DNA from: an uncultured Algibacter sp.
Lineage (GTDB): Bacteria > Bacteroidota > Bacteroidia > Flavobacteriales > Flavobacteriaceae
Direction of reading: 5' to 3'
Assembly: GCA_938003745.1 (NCBI GenBank)
Contig: CALKXS010000125.1
Span: forward strand, 1 to 32,166
Length of the DNA stretch: 32,166 bases
The notes under the pieces were generated by a model. It was not told the origin of the DNA. It ran no database searches and saw only the letters and a program-made list of their open reading frames with translations. Positions 16,736-24,341 of this stretch are shown piece by piece. A program made the translations under genes and the position numbers. How positions within the stretch are numbered: position 1 is the first letter of the stretch; each line of letters starts with the position of its first letter.

Positions 16736-17521
16736 TTAGTTTGATTTAAAATATCCTTTCATAATTCCGCGATGTGAATTCTTTATAAATTGAAGTATCT
16801 CATCACGTTCTGGAGTAGCTTCCATTTCGGCTTCAATAATTCCTGCAGCCTGTGTGTTATTATAATTTTTTTGATAAAGAATTCTGAATATGTTCTGAAT
16901 TTCTCTAATTTTTTCTGTAGTATATCCACGTCGTCGCAATCCAACAGAATTAATTCCAACATAAGATAAAGGTTCTCTTGCTGCTTTTACAAAAGGCGGC
17001 ACATCTTTTCTTACTAAAGATCCTCCTGTTACAAAAGCATGATTTCCAACAGAAACAAACTGATGTACAGCACTCATTCCTGCTAAAACCACATAATCTC
17101 CTACAGTAATATGTCCTGCTAATGTGCTATTATTAGAAAAAATACAGTTTTTACCAACAATACAATCATGAGCAATATGACAATAAGCCATAATTAAACA
17201 ATTATCGCCAACAACTGTTTTCATTCTATCCGTAGTTCCTCTATTTATGGTAACACACTCACGTATAGTTACGTTATCTCCAATTTCTACAGTAGTATCT
17301 TCATCATTATATTTTAAATCCTGAGGAACAGCTGAAATTACTGCACCAGGGAAAATATTACAATTTTTACCTATTCGAGCACCTTCCATAATGGTAACAT
17401 TACTTCCAATCCAGGTACCTTCTCCAATAATTACATTATTGTGAATTGTAGTAAAAGGTTCAATAACTACATTTTTTGCTATTTTGGCACCCGGGTGCAC
17501 ATATGCTAAAGGCTGATTCAT
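16736..17521 (-). CDS. lpxA: UDP-N-acetylglucosamine acyltransferase LpxA
   Basis: LpxA transfers a 3-hydroxyacyl chain from ACP to the 3-OH of UDP-GlcNAc, the first step of lipid A synthesis. The 261 residues comprise a hexapeptide left-handed beta-helix (about 1-185) and a C-terminal helical part with GLRRRGYT near 217. The catalytic histidine is H118 in CHIAHDC, and the HQF motif lies near 153. It lies 11 bases after lpxC/fabZ and 3 bases before efp, within the same operon. Confidence 0.96.
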   Translation of the reverse strand: MNQPLAYVHPGAKIAKNVVIEPFTTIHNNVIIGEGTWIGSNVTIMEGARIGKNCNIFPGAVISAVPQDLKYNDEDTTVEIGDNVTIRECVTINRGTTDRMKTVVGDNCLIMAYCHIAHDCIVGKNCIFSNNSTLAGHITVGDYVVLAGMSAVHQFVSVGNHAFVTGGSLVRKDVPPFVKAAREPLSYVGINSVGLRRRGYTTEKIREIQNIFRILYQKNYNNTQAAGIIEAEMEATPERDEILQFIKNSHRGIMKGYFKSN

Positions 17522-17532
17522 TTATATCTTTA

Positions 17533-18939
17533 TTATTTTACTTTAGAAATTTGTGCCATAAGCTCTGCTTCTGCACAAAGTTTCCCATTAGCATACGCAT
17601 AACCTTGCATATGACATATTCCTCTACGGATAGGCGTAATTAATGAACATTTGAATATTAAAGTATCTCCAGGAGACACCTTTCTTTTGAATTTTACATT
17701 GTCCATTTTCATGAAAAATGTTAAATAATTTTCTGGATCTGGAACCGTATTTAAGACTAATACACCTCCTGTTTGTGCCATAGCTTCTACAATTAAAACA
17801 CCTGGCATAACTGGAGCGCCAGGGAAATGACCTGCGAAAAACGATTCGTTCATCGTTACGTTTTTCATTGCTATAACATGACTATCAGATAATTCAAAAA
17901 CTTTATCTATTAGCAAAAATGGTTGTCTATGTGGTAACATAGCCATAATTTGATTAATATCCATTAAAGGCTCTTGATTCAAGTCTATATTAGGAACGTT
18001 GTTACGTCTTTCATTTTTGATAATTTTAGACATCTTTTTTGCAAACTGTGTATTCACAAAATGTCCTGGTTTATTAGCAATAACTTTCCCTCTAATCCTT
18101 GTACGTATTAAAGCTAAATCTCCTAAAACATCTAACAATTTATGTCTGGCAGCTTCATTGGGATGATGCAATGTTAAATTATCTAATATGCCATTTGGCT
18201 TTACCGTTATATTGTCTTTATTAAAAGCAATCCTTAATTTTTCCATTGTTTCTGGAGATAATTCTTTATCTACATAAACAATAGCATTATTTAAATCACC
18301 TCCTTTAATTAATCCATGCTCTAGTAACATTTCAATTTCATGAAGAAAACTAAATGTTCTTGAATCTGAAATATCCTTTTTAAAGTCAGAAACACGATTT
18401 AAAGTCGCATTTTGAGTACCTAACACCTTAGTACCAAAGTCTACCATCGTAGTAATTTGGTATTCCTTAGATGGCATTACTAAAATTTCACTTCCTGTTT
18501 CTTCATCAGAATAAGAAATAATATCTGTAATCACAAATTCTTCTCTAAAAGCGTCTAATTCTACAATTCCTGCTTTTTCAATAGCTTCAACAAAAAACTT
18601 TGAAGATCCATCCATAATTGGAGGTTCAGCTTCATTAAGTTCAATTAAAACATTATCAACATCCAAACCCACCAAAGCAGCTAATACATGTTCTGAAGTT
18701 TGAATAGTTACTCCGTTTTTCTCTAAGCAAGTACCCCGTTGTGTATTTGTAACATAATTAGCATCTGCTGTAATAATAGGTGTACCTTCTAAATCTATAC
18801 GTTTAAATGCGTATCCTGAATTTACTGCAGCTGGTTTAAAAGTTAAGGTTACATTTTTACCTGTATGTAAGCCAACTCCGATTAAAGAAACCTCTTTCTC
18901 TATTGTTTTTTGTTTGATTTCAGTATTGATAATAGCCAT
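17533..18939 (-). CDS. lpxC: LpxC-FabZ fusion (UDP-3-O-acyl-GlcNAc deacetylase / 3-hydroxyacyl-ACP dehydratase)
   Basis: This 468-residue fusion joins LpxC (about 1-310), the zinc deacetylase and committed step of lipid A synthesis, to FabZ (about 325-468), the fatty-acid-cycle dehydratase. LpxC zinc ligands H84 (TSEHVLAAL), H266 and D270 (HKLLD) are present, as is the DGSSKFFVEA loop. FabZ shows LPHRQPFLLIDKV, catalytic H371 (HFPGAPVMPG) and E385 (VEAMAQTGG). The fusion is a known Bacteroidota arrangement and couples two activities that compete for 3-hydroxyacyl-ACP. It begins one base after the stop of lpxD and precedes lpxA by 11 bases. Confidence 0.96.
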   Translation of the reverse strand: MAIINTEIKQKTIEKEVSLIGVGLHTGKNVTLTFKPAAVNSGYAFKRIDLEGTPIITADANYVTNTQRGTCLEKNGVTIQTSEHVLAALVGLDVDNVLIELNEAEPPIMDGSSKFFVEAIEKAGIVELDAFREEFVITDIISYSDEETGSEILVMPSKEYQITTMVDFGTKVLGTQNATLNRVSDFKKDISDSRTFSFLHEIEMLLEHGLIKGGDLNNAIVYVDKELSPETMEKLRIAFNKDNITVKPNGILDNLTLHHPNEAARHKLLDVLGDLALIRTRIRGKVIANKPGHFVNTQFAKKMSKIIKNERRNNVPNIDLNQEPLMDINQIMAMLPHRQPFLLIDKVFELSDSHVIAMKNVTMNESFFAGHFPGAPVMPGVLIVEAMAQTGGVLVLNTVPDPENYLTFFMKMDNVKFKRKVSPGDTLIFKCSLITPIRRGICHMQGYAYANGKLCAEAELMAQISKVK

Positions 18940-19953
18940 TTATTTCTTTTCTAAATCATTTATATTTTTAACAATCTTTGATAGGTTTTTGAAATGCACA
19001 TACGATTTATTATAATCGCTTAAATTAAGAGCTGGTGAGCCCTGAAGTATCTCATTATCCTTCACATTTCTACCTATACCAGATTGCGCTTGTATTCTTA
19101 CATTGTTTCCTATAGTTATATGACCAGCAAAACCAACTTGTCCTCCAATTTGACAATGTTCACCAATTTTAGTTGAACCAGCTATTCCTGTTTGTGCTGC
19201 TATCGCTGTATGCTTTCCTATTTCTACATTATGAGCAACTTGAATTTGATTATCAAGTTTCACACCTTCTCTTATAATTGTAGATCCCAATGTAGCTCTG
19301 TCTATAGTTGTTGCTGCTCCCACATCTACAAAATCTTCAATAATAACATTACCTATTTGTGGTATCTTATTGTATCCTCCTGTTTTATTTGGAGCAAACC
19401 CAAATCCATCAGCACCAATAATACATCCGGAATTTATAACACAATTTTTACCGATAACCGTTTCAGAATAAATTTTGGCACCAGAAAACACTATAGTATT
19501 ATCTCCTAAAAACACATTATCTCCTATATAAGTATTAGGAAATATTTTAACATTATTACCAATATTGCAATTATCACCTATATAACCGAAAGCTCCAATA
19601 TAGATATTTTCACCATATTTAGCAGATTCAGAGATAAAACTAGGTTGTTCTACACCTGTTTTGTTTAACTTAACAGAGTTATAATATTCTAATATTTTTG
19701 AAAAGGCTAAATAAGCATCTTCTACCTTAATAAGAGTTGTACTAATATCTTTTTCGGGAACAAAAGCCTTATTTACAATAGTAATTGATGCTTTTGTTGA
19801 GTATATGTGAGACGTATATTTAGGGTTTGCTAAAAAGGTTAAAGCTCCTTCAGAGCCCTCCTCTATTTTTGAAAGTTTAGAAACTTTTGTGTCAGGATTT
19901 CCAACAATGTCTCCTTCTAGAATACCCGCTATTTGTTGTGCTGTGAATTTCAC
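18940..19953 (-). CDS. lpxD: UDP-3-O-acylglucosamine N-acyltransferase LpxD
   Basis: LpxD adds the N-linked 3-hydroxyacyl chain to form UDP-2,3-diacylglucosamine. The 337 residues have the N-terminal uridine-binding domain (about 1-105), a hexapeptide beta-helix (about 106-295) and a C-terminal helical tail. Both key histidines are seen: H241 (QVAHNVEIG) and H278 (GFAGHITIG). The start codon is GTG; no better ATG lies nearby and [10 protein letters not shown] fits the family start. It is the first gene of the lipid A cluster. Upstream, TATTTTTG at 19995-19988 (minus) matches the -7 consensus, but without a clear -33 element. Confidence 0.95.
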   Translation of the reverse strand: MKFTAQQIAGILEGDIVGNPDTKVSKLSKIEEGSEGALTFLANPKYTSHIYSTKASITIVNKAFVPEKDISTTLIKVEDAYLAFSKILEYYNSVKLNKTGVEQPSFISESAKYGENIYIGAFGYIGDNCNIGNNVKIFPNTYIGDNVFLGDNTIVFSGAKIYSETVIGKNCVINSGCIIGADGFGFAPNKTGGYNKIPQIGNVIIEDFVDVGAATTIDRATLGSTIIREGVKLDNQIQVAHNVEIGKHTAIAAQTGIAGSTKIGEHCQIGGQVGFAGHITIGNNVRIQAQSGIGRNVKDNEILQGSPALNLSDYNKSYVHFKNLSKIVKNINDLEKK

Positions 19954-20098
19954 TTTAAAGTTTTAGTAGTTTTTTGTTTGATTAACGCAAAAATAGGAAA
20001 AATGTGTTAAAGTTTTTCATGAAGTAAGTAGGTATATATTATATACACAGTTAATCATGTGAGATTCATATTTTAAATTTCAAACAACCATCTGTTAA

Positions 20099-21319
20099 TC
20101 AGAAGCTTTGCTTTGGGTAACACATGTAATATTTGGTTACTCGCTTTGATAATGCTTTTAAATTAAGTTGATCTGATGCTTTTACAATATCTTGAATTTT
20201 CCCTGATTTATGTAAAATATTTATATTTTGATTTTTTAGATGATATGCCTGATTAGAAATACAACCCGTGAAAACAAAATACTCAGCTTCACTTCTACTT
20301 ATAGTATATGTTTCAATTAAAGCATTAATATGACTTTCTAAACTTTCTTTTTTAATAGCTTTCTTTTTTACTTTAATTTTAAGAAGTGTCCTATTAATTA
20401 TCATTTCACACAAATGACGCAAAACAAAATCTTCATGATTTTGCCATTCTTTCATTGCAGAAACAATGTCATAATCATCTAACTTAGAGAACAATTCTAA
20501 CGTAGCAATATCAAAATCTTTAATAGAGATTTCATTATCTAAAAAGAACTTTAAAGCATTACTCGCTTGCAATTGCACACCATTATTTGTTAACTCTTTG
20601 GCACGTTTTAAAACCCTAATAAGTAATTGCTCTGCAACTAAACTTGTTTTATGTAAATACACTTGCCAATACATTAAGCGACGCGCTACAATAAACTTTT
20701 CTACACTATAAATACCTTTTTCTTCTACAACCAAATTATCATCTACTACATTTAGCATGGTTATTAAACGCTCACTACTTATATTACCCTCTGCAACGCC
20801 TGTATAAAAACTATCTCGCTTTAAGTAATCTGCTCTATCCATATCTAATTGTCCAGAAATTAGTTGATACAAAAAGTTTCTATTGTATTCTCCTTTGAAA
20901 ATTTTAATGGCAAGCGTTAAACTTCCGTTAAATTCTGTATTCAATTGTTCCATGAATAGCAATGAGATTTGCTCATGAGACACCCCATTAACAATACTAT
21001 GTTCCATAGCATGAGAAAAAGGACCATGTCCAATATCATGTAATAAAATAGCAATATAAAGCGCTTCTTCTTCTTCTTTCGAAATTGTAACATCTTTAAA
21101 ACGAAGCACATTAACCACTTGCTGCATTAAATGCACACAACCAATGGCGTGATGAAATCGTGTATGATGAGCTCCTGGATAAACCAAATAAGACATCCCC
21201 ATTTGCGTTATTCTACGTAGACGTTGAAAGTGTTTGTGTTGTATTAAATCGAAAATTAAAGAATTCGGGATAGTAATAAATCCGTAAATTGGGTCATTTA
21301 ATATTTTAAGCTTGTTCAA
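20099..21319 (-). CDS. HD-domain phosphohydrolase (dGTPase/SAMHD1-like)
   Basis: This 406-residue protein is a metal-dependent HD-superfamily hydrolase. The metal ligands are visible: H56 (TRFHHAIG), the H94-D95 pair in LLHDIGHGPFSHAMEH, and an Asp near 159-161 (QLDMDRADYLKRD). The DIYGFI-type start (NDPIYGFITIP), the R-x-R-R-I-x-Q-M-G motif and the overall length match the bacterial YwfO/EF1143-type dNTP triphosphohydrolase-like group. The true substrate is not shown by sequence. It is divergent from porX. A TATATTTG -7-like element lies at 21356-21349 on the minus strand, 30 bases upstream of its ATG, without a good -33 match. Confidence 0.9.
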   Translation of the reverse strand: MNKLKILNDPIYGFITIPNSLIFDLIQHKHFQRLRRITQMGMSYLVYPGAHHTRFHHAIGCVHLMQQVVNVLRFKDVTISKEEEEALYIAILLHDIGHGPFSHAMEHSIVNGVSHEQISLLFMEQLNTEFNGSLTLAIKIFKGEYNRNFLYQLISGQLDMDRADYLKRDSFYTGVAEGNISSERLITMLNVVDDNLVVEEKGIYSVEKFIVARRLMYWQVYLHKTSLVAEQLLIRVLKRAKELTNNGVQLQASNALKFFLDNEISIKDFDIATLELFSKLDDYDIVSAMKEWQNHEDFVLRHLCEMIINRTLLKIKVKKKAIKKESLESHINALIETYTISRSEAEYFVFTGCISNQAYHLKNQNINILHKSGKIQDIVKASDQLNLKALSKRVTKYYMCYPKQSF

Positions 21320-21428
21320 ACTTTAAAGATTGAGGTTATTTATAGTAACAAATATAATTATATGCTATTTATAAAAGAGCACTATTAAGACTTAATTAAA
21401 CATGTAACAAATACAAAATATATAATAT

Positions 21429-22982
21429 ATGAATACGATAAAAATACTTTGGGTTGACGATGAAATTGATTTACTAAAACCACATATTTTATTTCTTGAA
21501 AAGAAAAATTATAACGTTACAATATCTAATAGTGGCACTGAAGCTATTGATATTCTAGACGACACCAATTTTGACATTGTATTTCTAGATGAAAACATGC
21601 CTGGGTTAAGCGGTCTTGAAACACTACATGAAATTAAAGAAAAACAAGATAATCTTCCTGTTGTAATGATTACAAAAAGTGAGGAAGAGTATATTATGGA
21701 AGAAGCTATTGGAAACAAAATAGCAGATTATTTAATAAAACCTGTCAACCCGAATCAAATTTTATTAAGCTTAAAAAAGAATCTAGACCACTCTAGATTA
21801 ATTTCTGAAAAAACAACTTCTAACTATCAGCTAGAGTTTAGAAAAATAGCTATGGATTTGGCTATGGTAAATTCTTATGAAGATTGGGTACAATTATACC
21901 AAAAGCTTATTTATTGGGAAATTCAGCTTGAGGACATTGAAGATATTGGAATGTTCGAAATTTTAGAATCTCAAAAAAACGAAGCGAATGTTCAATTTGG
22001 GAAATTTATAGATAAAAATTATGCCAGTTGGTTTGAGCCGCATACAGATGCTCCAATTATGTCTCATACTCTTTTTAAAGAAAAAATTGCACCAGAACTT
22101 AGCAAAAAACAACCTACTCTATTAGTTGTTGTTGATAATTTAAGGTATGACCAATGGAAAGTTTTTGAACCTATAATTAACAACTATTACAAAAAAGAAA
22201 ACGAAGAAGCTTTCTTTAGTATTCTACCTACCGCTACACAATATGCTCGTAATGCTATTTTTTCTGGTTTGATGCCTAGTGATATGGAAAAATTATTCCC
22301 TAAATATTGGAAAAACGATACAGATGATGGTGGTAAAAACTTATTTGAAAAAGAGTTTTTAGAATCTCAAATGAAACGATTAAGTCTAAATCATTTAAAC
22401 TATGAGTATCACAAAATCACAAATATAAAAGCAGGGAAAAAATTAGCAGATAATTTTAATTCTCAGAAGAACAACGATTTAACGGTTGTTGTCTATAACT
22501 TTGTCGATATGCTATCGCATGCAAAAACTGAAATGGAAGTTGTGAAAGAATTAGCATCAAACGACAAGGCTTACAGGTCTTTAACTAAAAGTTGGTTTAA
22601 AAACTCCCCTCTTTTAGATATAATTTACCAAGCACAAGCACTGGGATGTAAACTAATAATTACTACAGATCATGGCACAATAAATGTTAAAAATCCATCA
22701 AAAGTTGTTGGTGATAAAAATACAAGCTTAAACCTTCGTTACAAAACAGGTAGAAGTTTAACGTACGATTCTAAAGATGTTTTGGTTGTAAAAGATCCAA
22801 AACAAGTACATTTGCCAACAATTAATATGAGTAGTTCTTATATTTTTGCAAAAAGCGACTTGTTTTTTGCTTATCCAAATAACTACAATCATTACGTAAA
22901 TTATTTTAGAAACACTTATCAACATGGCGGTGTTTCACTTGAAGAAATGATTATTCCATTTGCCATTTTTAAACCTAAATAA
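21429..22982 (+). CDS. porX: PorX: response regulator with PglZ domain, type IX secretion regulator
   Basis: This 517-residue protein has an N-terminal receiver domain (1-120). The acidic pocket D10-D11, phosphoacceptor D54 (VFLDENMPG), T82 and K104 (LIKP) are intact. After a helical linker (about 125-200) comes a PglZ alkaline-phosphatase-superfamily domain (about 205-517) with VVVDNLRYDQW and IITTDHGTINV as metal-binding motifs. PorX is known from Porphyromonas and Flavobacterium to control the type IX secretion system and gliding with the kinase PorY; it lacks a DNA-binding domain. No porY is in this window. It is followed by a terminator-like hairpin and tsaE. Confidence 0.95.
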   Translation: MNTIKILWVDDEIDLLKPHILFLEKKNYNVTISNSGTEAIDILDDTNFDIVFLDENMPGLSGLETLHEIKEKQDNLPVVMITKSEEEYIMEEAIGNKIADYLIKPVNPNQILLSLKKNLDHSRLISEKTTSNYQLEFRKIAMDLAMVNSYEDWVQLYQKLIYWEIQLEDIEDIGMFEILESQKNEANVQFGKFIDKNYASWFEPHTDAPIMSHTLFKEKIAPELSKKQPTLLVVVDNLRYDQWKVFEPIINNYYKKENEEAFFSILPTATQYARNAIFSGLMPSDMEKLFPKYWKNDTDDGGKNLFEKEFLESQMKRLSLNHLNYEYHKITNIKAGKKLADNFNSQKNNDLTVVVYNFVDMLSHAKTEMEVVKELASNDKAYRSLTKSWFKNSPLLDIIYQAQALGCKLIITTDHGTINVKNPSKVVGDKNTSLNLRYKTGRSLTYDSKDVLVVKDPKQVHLPTINMSSSYIFAKSDLFFAYPNNYNHYVNYFRNTYQHGGVSLEEMIIPFAIFKPK

Positions 22983-22994
22983 TCCACAAAAAAC

Positions 22995-23028
22995 AAAAAA
23001 AAACATCGATGAAATGCGTTTTTTTTAT
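22995..23028 (+). terminator. Probable terminator after porX
   Basis: AAAACAT and ATGCGTTTT can pair across CGATGAA with one bulged C, and an eight-T run follows. It lies about 12 bases after the porX stop. The bulge and AT-rich stem make it moderate only. Confidence 0.5.
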
Positions 23029-23079
23029 TAGCTTTTTTTAAATAATATTACTATACTTGTATTGTATTTATAGCAAATA

Positions 23080-23490
23080 ATGGAAATTGTATATACATTA
23101 AATGATTTAAAAGCTGTTGCTAAGCAACTTATAGAAAACATAAGAAGTAAAACCTTGTTACTATATGGAGATATGGGAGTTGGTAAAACAACACTTGTTA
23201 AAGCTATCGTCGAAGAATTGGGAAGTATTGATAATGTTAGTAGCCCTAGCTTCTCTATTGTTAATGAATATAAAACAGTAGATTATTTAATTTATCATTT
23301 TGATTTATATAGAATTAATGGCATAGAAGAAGCTTACAATTTTGGAATTGAAGAGTATTTATACTCTAATAACTGGTCTATTATTGAATGGCCGGATATT
23401 GCAAAAGATATTTTACCAAAGCATTTTGATAAAATAGAATTATCTATAAACGACGATAATACAAGAACATTACATATTAATAATATTTAA
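23080..23490 (+). CDS. tsaE: tRNA threonylcarbamoyladenosine biosynthesis ATPase TsaE
   Basis: TsaE is the small P-loop ATPase that works with TsaB and TsaD to place t6A at position 37 of ANN-decoding tRNAs. The 136 residues carry the Walker A GDMGVGKTT (30-38), the switch-like SSPSFSIVNEY, the HFDLYRI motif and the terminal IIEWPDI (W-P) signature, all typical of the family. It is on the plus strand after porX, 97 bases away, and is probably its own unit. Confidence 0.95.
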   Translation: MEIVYTLNDLKAVAKQLIENIRSKTLLLYGDMGVGKTTLVKAIVEELGSIDNVSSPSFSIVNEYKTVDYLIYHFDLYRINGIEEAYNFGIEEYLYSNNWSIIEWPDIAKDILPKHFDKIELSINDDNTRTLHINNI

Positions 23491-23622
23491 AAAGATAAAC
23501 AAAACGCTTAAAGCTTGTAAGAAAAAACATTTAAAGAGTGCTGGTTTCATGTAGTTTACGGAAAAACCTCAAAGCTAAATTAGTAAAACAATTATTTTAA
23601 CAAATTTTTAACATTTAGCTAA

Positions 23623-23653
23623 TTTCTTTAACCTTAGTTACTAACTATATTTG
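23623..23653 (+). promoter_or_regulatory. Candidate promoter for the small ORF / membrane protein pair
   Basis: TTTC (23623-23626) is followed after 19 bases by TATATTTG (23646-23653), an exact -7 match. The -33 element is one base off TTTG. Just downstream is a palindrome with core TTAATTAATTAATTAA (23659-23674), flanked by GGGG and CCC that extend the pairing. It could be an operator or shape the 5-prime end of the transcript. Confidence 0.45.
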
Positions 23654-23687
23654 GGGTATTAATTAATTAATTAAAATCCCTTATAAA

Positions 23688-23828
23688 ATGAAAACTAAAA
23701 AATTTGTAATTGCTATGGCAATTTTCGGAGGTGTGTTATTTATGGCTCAAGTAGTAAATGGTTATAACGTAGATGCAGGACAAACAAAATTTATCAAAAA
23801 AGGATCAAGACACTTACCAAGTAGGTAG
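23688..23828 (+). CDS. Small hydrophobic ORF overlapping the next gene
   Basis: A 46-codon frame begins MKTKKFVIAMAIFGGVLFMA: a basic start and a hydrophobic segment (about 6-24), like a signal anchor or a secreted miniprotein. A short polar tail follows (GYNVDAGQTKFIKKGSRHLPSR). It has a well-placed promoter candidate. Its last 56 bases overlap the start of the 184-residue membrane-protein gene in another frame. The tail may have been created by a deletion that joined the two genes. No family is recognised. Confidence 0.5.
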   Translation: MKTKKFVIAMAIFGGVLFMAQVVNGYNVDAGQTKFIKKGSRHLPSR

Positions 23829-24327
23829 TCAAAATCTAGATAAAAGATCTTTAATAATAGGAAGTACTATAGCCACATTAATAGCTATTATTCCATATTT
23901 ATTTTATTTACATGAAAGTGTTCCACAAACTAAAGTTTGGAACACTTTTTTATTTTCTTATGACGGTACAAGTTGGGGTGAAGCAAATTTTGCAATGTGG
24001 GTTTTAACAGGAAAAGCTATTCCTTTATTTCTAATTTTTATTTGGTTTTTCACAAATAGACATTGGTGGTATCATGTATTATTAGTTCCTATAGCTATGT
24101 ATGTGTATCAAATATTTCAAATGTTTAATATAGATAATGAATATATAGACCAATTTGACTTAATCTATTTGATTCCAATTATGGTTCTTGTGATACCTAC
24201 AATATACCTTTTAAGAGCTCGTATATTCAACAAAATAAATGATGCATGCAAAACAATGCAAGAGATTGAAGATGAGTTTAAAATATCGCCAAAAAACTTC
24301 TGGGGAAAAATAAAAGAATATTTTTAG
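23773..24327 (+). CDS. Uncharacterised four-helix membrane protein
   Basis: The 184-residue protein has a polar N-terminus with DQDTYQVGSQNLDKRS, then four hydrophobic segments at about 27-46, 76-94, 99-118 and 129-148, and a charged C-terminal tail. Aromatic residues cluster in the third and neighbouring segments (FFTNRHWWYHVLL). I recognise it as the kind of conserved hypothetical protein seen in Flavobacteriia but cannot name a family. The start codon lies inside the preceding small ORF, so the two may be translationally coupled. It converges on the TonB-dependent receptor with only 14 bases between stops and no clear terminator. Confidence 0.8.
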   Translation: MQDKQNLSKKDQDTYQVGSQNLDKRSLIIGSTIATLIAIIPYLFYLHESVPQTKVWNTFLFSYDGTSWGEANFAMWVLTGKAIPLFLIFIWFFTNRHWWYHVLLVPIAMYVYQIFQMFNIDNEYIDQFDLIYLIPIMVLVIPTIYLLRARIFNKINDACKTMQEIEDEFKISPKNFWGKIKEYF

Positions 24328-24341
24328 AAATATGATATTAA

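Noticed and set aside
19192..19509. 105-codon plus-strand ORF inside lpxD
   Set aside because: It is a shadow frame of the hexapeptide-repeat coding sequence, with repetitive low-complexity composition.
19988..19995. Strong promoter call for lpxD
   Set aside because: TATTTTTG matches the -7 element but no -33 element lies at a suitable distance; mentioned only in the gene entry.
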